Part shown: positions 57,288 through 64,000 of the stretch, piece after piece
How positions within the stretch are numbered: position 1 is the first letter of the stretch
Layout of the letters: the number at the start of each line of letters is the position of its first letter
NCBI GenBank assembly: GCA_902806565.1
Contig: CADCXA010000016.1
Span: 496,001 to 560,000 of the forward strand
DNA length: 64,000 nt
Direction of reading: 5' to 3'
Origin: Hypoxylon rubiginosum
Taxonomy: Eukaryota; Ascomycota; Sordariomycetes; Xylariales; Hypoxylaceae
Program-made: the position numbers and the translations under genes
The notes under the pieces: generated by a model
Told to the model about the DNA's origin: nothing
Seen by the model: only the letters and a program-made list of their open reading frames with translations
Databases searched by the model: none

Positions 57288-58138
57288 AATTGGGGGGTGA
57301 GAAGAACGGTTGCGCAGTTGTAGGTAGGCGAGGATGCCAAGTCGACGACGACAGGCGTACAGCTTAGTCTAATGCTCGTTTTTTTTTCTTGTGTGTGTAT
57401 TGGTTGGTTTAGAAAGAAGAAGATAAAATCAAACTCGTGGGTTTCGCTGGGTAGATCTGTTCTGATGTGGACCAACGGTTGTGACAGGAGAAGATTTGCA
57501 ATAAGAATATGTGAGTCAATGATTTATCTCGATAGAGAGAAAAAAAGAAGTAGTAATAACGCGAGAAGGCTTGTGCCGAATCTGCTCTTGGGCACTCTGG
57601 TTTATTTTGGGTATTTTATTTTCTTAATCGGCCTTCGACGATGTTTGTCTAGCCGCCAGCAGCTATGTGCGAATGGGAAGCTTTTATGTGATGGGGGACT
57701 TGAAGGGAGAAAGGAGCACTTGTAATCTAATCAACTATCGCAGCTGCTGGTATGAAGACGTAAGAGTCGACTCAATGATTCGAGGGCGGCTAACGTTTCT
57801 TCTTGTACATACGAGGCTCTATACAGTCCTCTTTGTTATGTGCTCGACGTTTCTGAACATCGTCTCCGTCTCGTCGGTTCTTTGTTACTTGGGCGCCGCC
57901 ATAGGATTAAGCAAGGCTTTGTTAAGACCTCGGAAGTCTTTCACCTACGAATACTATCTAAAATAACATTAAAGGTGCGAACCCGCCCTGCCTCACGAGC
58001 TTGAGAACAAACCATTGATTTCCCCTGAGTACAATTGTTCTTGTGTAAGCATGACTATGTCGCCCAAGCACAACCAAACAAGACTAAATCTATTTTGGTG
58101 CCTACCTACCTTTCTAGCCTGTATGACCCCCCTTTCCA
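57288..58138. other. Intergenic
   Basis: The 851-base spacer lies between two minus-strand genes. Short + strand frames near 57372-57966 include hydrophobic stretches but no homologous features. I treat it as promoter and 3' flank. Confidence 0.5.
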
Positions 58139-60526
58139 TCAAAGGCCTCTCCAAGCAAGCTTTGCAACGTGGTCTGCCTTCTTCCTGCTTTGCTTGACAA
58201 AGCCCATCGCCCTCATTTCGGCCAATCCGCGGTAGAACAAGACAAGCGCAGCTTGCTCCTCCAATGCCTCTTCGTTTTCCTCGCCAACAATAGCATAGTA
58301 AGCAGACCAAAGGTCGGCCACATTGATGAGAGAACCGGTCTCGAGGTACAGTTGATATAGAATGGCCACCGATGGTAAGCTAGGCACAACCTGGTCCTCC
58401 TTTGTCTCACAACAAGAACAATTGAGATAGTCGTGCGGCCGCGACAATGCCCGCTCCACAACTCCCCTTGGCCGTGGGATAAAAACATCTTTATAAGGTG
58501 TTTTCGAGTCGAACAACCAGACCTCATTCATGCATAGGCTCTTTGCGCCGTCGCAGTGAATAGTCTCTTTTAGATGTTGAACGACATCGTCTATTAGCTC
58601 GGTGTAAAGAGTATCTTCACGGGTGAGAGTTGCGGTGTCTTGGCTGAGCTGGACTTTTTGAGCAATGACGGTAGTTCTCAGTACCTTAGTCTGCCCGCTG
58701 TATTTGCTCCGGAGAGAGTTGCCTTGTCTTTCAGCGTCCGCTTGTAATGCTTTGATAGTGGTCAACGCCTTGGTGAAGAACAAATACGAATCCTTGTCTT
58801 CGCCGGCCCATGGAGCCAAAGCAAGGCTTAAATCACCATTTTCGAAATCACCCAGCACTTGGATCAGGAACGCTGCCAAATCAGAAGGCTGCATTCGCTT
58901 TATCGAATCTGTAAACTCGGCTATCCGGTCGGTCTCGATCCCCCGTGAGATGGCGTCCAAATACAGCTCGGAAAACCCAGTAGACAAGACGTTGCCTGCG
59001 GTCAGGACTTTGAGCCTGCGCAAAAGGCGTAAGGACCACTGACGAGATTCTCGCATGCTATTGTGAAGAAATTCGTTGAGGTCTGGATCATTGTCGAGAA
59101 GCGACCTGGCCTGCTCTATTTCACCCTCCTCAATCGATGTTTCCACATATCGACGAAAAGATGGCAAGCATCGTGCTGCTTCGAAATGTTCCTCCTGAAG
59201 GATATCACCCCTTTCATCGTCAGATAAGAAGACTGTTAAAGGATTTGCGTAGAAATGACACATGTAAGCGTACTAAAGGCGTTAGCATTACCTACTAATT
59301 TAACGGATACGTAGGCATACTTTTAAGGAGCTGACGAAGACTGGGATACTAGAAACTTGGTCTCGTTGACGCTCTAGTAGGTTGTTTACGAGGGAAGAGC
59401 CCAACCGTAACGGAACATCTGAGTAGGCAATGGCCGCCTTGAAAATCTTGTCAATGATTGACGAAGACTGCTCAATATCAAACTGATCGCCATAGAGGCA
59501 CTGGCAGGTAGATTTGAGAAGGCGCGCCTGAAATAGCTCTACAGAAGTGGCCACTCCAAAGAGTAGGGCAAATGGGATTCGGTTAAGCCATGAGCTAAAT
59601 ACTAAGTCAATTGTGAGGCGTGGGAGTAAATGCTGAAAACGCGCACCTGAAAAGTGAGATCAGCTCTGATAACAGGCCGCTTTCGAAGGCCTCACTATCT
59701 TGGAAAGCGATAATGATATGACGGCGGGGGTTAGATTTGAGATGGGTGTAGAGACCGTCGAGATCGTAATTTAAATGGTTGCGCCCCTGAAACGGTGGTT
59801 TAGAAGAATATCAAATTGAGGCGGCACGTCAACTTACATCATTGTTCGTGGCCAGCTCTAGGTCGTTCTCATCATCTGTCTCCCTGGCAGTAACGTCATG
59901 TATGATTTTTTTCAAGGCGGCTTTCAGGTTAGACGCATCACCAGACCTCAAGCGTACCACCTTTGCATCCACTTGATTTTGTAGAGTTTCTGAGAATTGC
60001 TCAAATAGGAGATCCTGAGAGGCCAAGTTCGGGCCGGTAATGATGAAGGCAGAGGGGATCTTGCCGGTGAATGCATGACCGGGGGTTGCCTTTAGGAACG
60101 ATGCTACATCATTTAGTGTAGACTTGTTCGCCTTTCGCAGTATGTGCTATACCCAGTCTGTGAGTTGTGATACTACAATGTATGTAGGATAATGTGAGCA
60201 ACTTACTTGAATTCTCTTATCGATCTGAGACCAAGATTTCTCAAACAATTGTTGGCGAAGACGAACACAATGTTCATGTTCGGAACCACCAAAAAGGGGC
60301 TGGAAAGTCAGCCAAGAATCTGTTCCTTCAGTTTCTTGCTGGTGTGTGGCCTTGGATACTTTTCTCCGTTTAGCAGGTCGATTTGCACTGTCGGCTTCAT
60401 CTAAGGGGTCGAAGACGTAAGCAGCCTAAGGGATATTAGTGTGGATTCGAGTTGCTTCTAGATAGACGATACTACCTGGTGCTGTTTCTCTTCAAAAGAG
60501 TCACCTAGAGGCTCATCGATAGCCAT
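58139..60526 (-). CDS. orc3: Origin recognition complex subunit 3 (ORC3)
   Basis: Six exons: 60526-60476, 60425-60207, 60146-59838, 59786-59647, 59594-59321 and 59272-58139, giving 708 aa. All five junctions keep frame. A basic NLS-like stretch (PAKRRKVSK) lies near residue 30. The ORC3 N-terminal domain includes WLTFQPLFGGSEHEHCVRLR, then PSAFIITGPNLASQDLLFEQ and the ATPase-like but Walker-degenerate core RRHIIIAFQDSEAFESGLLS with RIPFALLFGVATSVELFQAR. The C-terminal part ends with the winged-helix-like region (LPSVAILYQLYLETGSLINV, YRGLAEMRAMGFVKQSRKKA). ORC3 has no ATP-binding signature of its own and acts as a structural subunit in origin licensing. The family call rests on the LLFGVATS and MGFVK motifs. 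Confidence 0.9.
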
Positions 60527-61122
60527 GATCAGATGGGTCAGGTGTGCTGTTTGTCTCTATGGGCTGCCGCAATGGTTTATATGAGAGGTTGTATGGGTTG
60601 TATGAGCTACGCGTCTTGACTTCCAGACTTCTTGTAAGTGGGCGGTCTCAGGGTGTGGTCTTGGGATATTAGCGTTGCTTAATCCCTGCCGGGTCCCTGT
60701 CGTCCCTGCATCGATTTTTTGGTTTACTTCTGTATACTCATGAGTACTTCATTCATTCATGGACCAGTTAAGCAGGTATTATTACAGGTCGACTTCTCTC
60801 TTTACGTATTTCCTATATATAAAGTGAATACCTGAGGAATAGGTTGAGAAATGCTTTACTGTTATTGTAAGTAATAAGATAAGATTCAGTACCTGCAGGT
60901 ACCAATACTTGAAGATCACAGTGGGGCTAGGTAAGTCGGGACTTGGGGCACCGCTAAAAACACACCTATGAGGTAAGTCTCAGAGGCTGTGATATCACTC
61001 TTATCAACCTTAAATTTTTATGGAAAAAAAAAAGATTCTAGACCGTCCAGACCCTCAAGACTTTCTCGCCGCTCACACACTCCGATGAATGCGACGAAGC
61101 GTACCAACCCGATTATGTCGTG
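60527..61122. other. Intergenic, divergent promoter orc3/PPR gene
   Basis: The 596-base spacer has an A run near 61024-61033 and AT-rich sequence around 60780-60900. A 12-codon uORF overlaps its right end and is listed separately. Confidence 0.5.
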
Positions 61123-61123
61123 A
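61085..61123 (+). promoter_or_regulatory. uORF with stop overlapping the main start (TGATG)
   Basis: An ATG at 61085 opens 12 codons and a TGA at 61121-61123. The A of that TGA is the first base of the main start ATG (61123-61125). Such stop-start overlaps can support termination-reinitiation if the transcript begins upstream of 61085. Confidence 0.55.
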
Positions 61124-63465
61124 TGCCTCCAAGGGCCCTCCGTGTCGACAACTTTATTTGCAGGTCGTGCCTATCAAGTTTACGCAAGCGAACCCCTACG
61201 GCGCAATGGGTACTCCGTCACTCTTCACAAGCCGCCCAACCTGTAGCCTCAGAGGCTTCGTCCCACCGATCGCGCGAGCAGGAAATTGAGCGCCAGAAGA
61301 CTTTAGAAACCCTAGGTTTATTGAAGGGAAGCAAAGATGTTGGGGTATCGGTTAATTACTTTGAACAAGGGAAAGGAGGGAAGTTACGTCGACTCCGGGA
61401 CGAAGATGAGTTCGGCCAGTCGCTGAACGATCCAGGTGGAGAGGCAGAATCCCGTATGAAAGAGCTCGAGCAAGAGTTGGAACAAGCCACCCAATTTACC
61501 AAGATTGTGGAGAAGATCTGGGGAAAACAGGGTGCTGAGAAGCTGCGAAAACGAGTTGAGTCTCAAGAGGAGGCTTTACCCAAACCATCCTTATTATTGC
61601 CCGAGGAAGACTGGACAGCCCAAGACCGTACCCGTATTGTCCAGCTAAACAACATGATACGGACCATCGGAAGAAAAGCCCACAGCGGAGTCTTACTCCC
61701 TAAACGGATCAATTCGTTATGGAAGTATTATTATGCCGCGCGGATAGCTTTGTCCAAGAAGTGGGAATCAGTTCACGCAGATATATGGGATCTGCTCTGG
61801 CAGATTCTCGCGACGGACCATCCGAATAATCCTAACCGGATGTCACATACTCACGTCTTGGCCAAGGACATGCAGAACGCCGGTGTGGCCTTACGCGATG
61901 ATCAGCAACTACTCGCGATAGAGGCTACCTTCATAAGCGGCTTACAAGAGGATGCGATTACGGCCCATAAAAAACTTGTTACTACCCTTGGGGCCGGACC
62001 AGATACTTTTGTGGAATTTTGGCAACTTGGCCTTCGGATGTACTGTTTGACTGGCGACATAGCTCGAGCCGAAAGGGTTGCCAACACTCTTCTTGAGTCC
62101 CCTTACGAGAAGGATCCTCGTTTCCTACTACCCTTTATTCGCATGTGTGCTGAGAAGCCTGCGACAGTTGAGAAGGGGTTTGAGTTGTATCAACGACTAC
62201 GATCCGTTCTCGGCGACGCGATTACTATCGAGGATTATGATCAAGTCATTTCCTATTTCCTGACTTCGAATGAGACAGAATATGCGTTTTACGTCTTTGT
62301 CGAGATGATGACGTCCAACACCGTTGACCTGCGTGGGACCCATAGGGTGCCTCCTAGTGTTGCCAGTCCCTTCTTTTATGGCAAATGGCTAAAGCGGTTA
62401 ATAGGGGCTGGCGATCTACAAGGCGCTCATAATGTCTTACTGCATATGAAATCTAGAGGTGTCATGCCTCAGGCGATCGTTGTTAATGGCCTGATCGGTG
62501 CGTGGCTAAGATCAGGCACTGCCGACAATATAAAAAACGCCGAGGATGTTGCTTGGGCTATGATCAATGCCCGGATGCAATTTCTCAACATCAGAAAAGA
62601 CATGAAGAATCTTGCCACTTATGTAAGATTACGACAGTATGGAGAGGGCTGGCCGAGAGCGAATCTGGAAACCTTTTCGCTTCTCGCAGAGAACTATAAG
62701 GATCGTGGGATACATCCTAAGATGGAAGAGCTTTGGAGGGCGTTTAGGGATGCAGAAATCGCCCCCAACTCGTTCATGTTAAATCAGCTGCTTTTCTCAT
62801 ATCTTCAGGATGGGCAGGGCAAACACGTCGCGGCACTCACCCGTGACCTGACCAACCAATATCAGGTTGAGCCGGATTCGTGGACCTTCATGGTCCTTTG
62901 GCAGGCCTTGGCGGTTAACCGCCTTATTCAAATACCATCAGGCCAAACTGGTAAAGAAATCTCACGGACTCGGTCGCTATTTGCCGAGATGGTCAGGTCG
63001 GCCCATATCCTGGCTACAAGTGGCATCGACGTTCAACTAGCACGGTTCGTTCTTCACTCGTTTCGCAAACTAGATGACAAGTTTGGTCTTCTATTGGCAT
63101 ACCGAGCATTGCGACAAATATTCAAGTTCGAACCCCCAGATTCCGTCGTGTTCGAGCTACATGTGGGGTCTATGGACTTGGAAAGGACGGCGAAGGGCAA
63201 AGGTGGTCTCCGGTTAATGCATGCCGGGAAGCAAATCGAGGACTATCTAAAACGAAGACACGAGGAACTCATTGCGACCGGTCAACTTAGCGCAGGGGAC
63301 GATCTACCGGACGATATAAAACGGGAGGAATTAGGAAACTTTGTTGAGTTCTTTCTCCAGAACCAAGTTGAACTACTCGGGGATGAGAATATGGAGCAGA
63401 CACTCGAACAAGCTGCCACGGAGATGGGCTTGGACGGCGAGGTACCATCATTTGATGATGTATAA
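61123..63465 (+). CDS. Mitochondrial PPR-like (helical repeat) protein
   Basis: Single-exon gene of 780 aa from an ATG at 61123. The N-terminus (MPPRALRVDNFICRSCLSSL, Arg-rich, followed by LRHSSQAAQP) is a mitochondrial presequence. A charged coiled segment (about 105-160) is followed by helical repeats with PPR-like character: FISGLQEDAITAHKKLVTTL, YCLTGDIARAERVANTLLES, YDQVISYFLTSNETEYAFYV, LIGAGDLQGAHNVLLHMKSR and EELWRAFRDAEIAPNSFMLN. The last is typical of the second half of a PPR motif. Fungal proteins of this type stabilise or activate translation of specific mitochondrial mRNAs or associate with mitoribosomes. I cannot say which transcript is targeted. Confidence 0.75.
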   Translation: MPPRALRVDNFICRSCLSSLRKRTPTAQWVLRHSSQAAQPVASEASSHRSREQEIERQKTLETLGLLKGSKDVGVSVNYFEQGKGGKLRRLRDEDEFGQSLNDPGGEAESRMKELEQELEQATQFTKIVEKIWGKQGAEKLRKRVESQEEALPKPSLLLPEEDWTAQDRTRIVQLNNMIRTIGRKAHSGVLLPKRINSLWKYYYAARIALSKKWESVHADIWDLLWQILATDHPNNPNRMSHTHVLAKDMQNAGVALRDDQQLLAIEATFISGLQEDAITAHKKLVTTLGAGPDTFVEFWQLGLRMYCLTGDIARAERVANTLLESPYEKDPRFLLPFIRMCAEKPATVEKGFELYQRLRSVLGDAITIEDYDQVISYFLTSNETEYAFYVFVEMMTSNTVDLRGTHRVPPSVASPFFYGKWLKRLIGAGDLQGAHNVLLHMKSRGVMPQAIVVNGLIGAWLRSGTADNIKNAEDVAWAMINARMQFLNIRKDMKNLATYVRLRQYGEGWPRANLETFSLLAENYKDRGIHPKMEELWRAFRDAEIAPNSFMLNQLLFSYLQDGQGKHVAALTRDLTNQYQVEPDSWTFMVLWQALAVNRLIQIPSGQTGKEISRTRSLFAEMVRSAHILATSGIDVQLARFVLHSFRKLDDKFGLLLAYRALRQIFKFEPPDSVVFELHVGSMDLERTAKGKGGLRLMHAGKQIEDYLKRRHEELIATGQLSAGDDLPDDIKREELGNFVEFFLQNQVELLGDENMEQTLEQAATEMGLDGEVPSFDDV

Positions 63466-64000
63466 AGCTTGTAAAATTGGAATGTCCAAAGGTCTATCTA
63501 CTGTATCGATTGTAAGCTAGCTAGCTATCAACCATCCATAGTATCTGTACCATTGGTGCTGTCACTGTCGGCATATATACCCCTTTTCCTCTTTTAGGCC
63601 ATCATGTCGAATTTTACGAGCCTTGCGTAGTATGAATCCTCTTCCACTTCTGCAAATCCCCTACCCTAGATATTGGAACCAATACCACTCCTCTTAAAGT
63701 TCATACTTATCATGAAGCTTCCTGGCGTATCACGCTTCATATGTACCTAGTTATTGAACTCAATCCACTTAAGCATTTAAACCCGTTAAACGGGTCTTAG
63801 GTGAGATGCATCTAGGCGGAAAGCCCTAGCGGGGTTGACCTGAAGCATGTGCTGTGCACACATTCGGGAGGGGGAAAAAAACAATTAGCCGAAATTCCAC
63901 CAGACTTAGGCGCGCAATCTCTAGGGAACTTTTTCTCAACTTCAAAAAAACCACCACCAAATATACATCACTCAACAACACCCGGCTTTAAAAATCCTAA
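63466..64000. other. 3' flank and intergenic to window end
   Basis: The last 535 bases hold the 3' flank of the PPR gene. A perfect short hairpin AACCCGTTAAACGGGT (63780-63795) and CTAGCTAGCTA near 63517-63527 are visible. No gene start is recognised before the edge. Confidence 0.5.

Noticed and set aside
57372..57966. Hydrophobic + strand ORFs between the 156-aa gene and orc3
   Set aside because: Composition reflects T-rich DNA; no conserved motif or splice structure.
63780..63795. Hairpin AACCCGTTAAACGGGT considered as telomere-like or terminator
   Set aside because: Single short palindrome, no tandem TTAGGG array; eukaryotic context makes a factor-independent terminator unlikely.
1..64000. 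Mobile elements, CRISPR arrays, 5S or other rRNA, biosynthetic cluster
   Set aside because: No transposase, reverse transcriptase, regular spacer array or rRNA sequence was recognised; the genes are unrelated housekeeping functions rather than a cluster.

Overview
This window is nuclear DNA from a filamentous ascomycete (Pezizomycotina), most likely a sordariomycete. The evidence is the gene structure: many short introns of about 43-230 nt, most 50-65 nt, with GTRNGY donors, CTAAC or CTGAC branch sites 10-25 nt before the acceptor, and UTR-rich spacers of 0.3-2 kb. The content agrees: a zinc-responsive ZafA/Zap1-type regulator, an LRG1-type LIM-RhoGAP, a mitochondrial two-box HMG protein, and several fungus-only hypothetical proteins. 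Genes lie on both strands with no operon-like grouping. Exon coordinates below were worked out by hand from splice signals and reading-frame continuity.

Layout. 0-10 kb: 5' part of the splicing helicase BRR2 (runs off the left edge), a coiled-coil protein, clamp-loader subunit RFC2, a multi-pass membrane protein with a hydrolase-like tail, and a disordered hypothetical protein whose frame is crossed by a TAG. 10-18 kb: a proline-rich low-complexity protein, a 39-base G tract, a UBE2Z-like ubiquitin-conjugating enzyme with two E2 folds and a 12-nt microexon, and the sterol enzyme ERG26. 18-32 kb: LRG1, a conserved fungal protein of unknown role, a mitochondrial HMG-box protein divergent from the splicing helicase PRP5, and a small candidate-lipidated protein. 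33-46 kb: ZAP1/ZafA, ribosomal protein L35, the Golgi SNARE GOS1, the ATP synthase assembly factor ATP10, a decayed cytochrome P450, the branched-chain dehydrogenase E2, and gluconokinase. 45.7-50.4 kb is gene-free. 50-64 kb: dipeptidyl peptidase III, ribosomal protein L6, proteasome receptor RPN13, a small hypothetical protein, ORC3, and a mitochondrial PPR-like protein.

Most genes are core housekeeping: splicing (BRR2, PRP5), replication (RFC2, ORC3), ubiquitin-proteasome (tandem E2, RPN13), translation (L35, L6), and mitochondrial function (ATP10, HMG protein, DBT, PPR protein, and possibly DPP III). No mobile-element protein, CRISPR array, rRNA or convincing tRNA was seen. I found no obvious new multi-gene system. 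The observations most worth a second look are the microexon and tandem E2 architecture, two genes with an in-frame TAG followed by long coding-like sequence, a uORF whose stop overlaps the PPR start codon, the P450 relic, and a possible mitochondrial presequence on DPP III.
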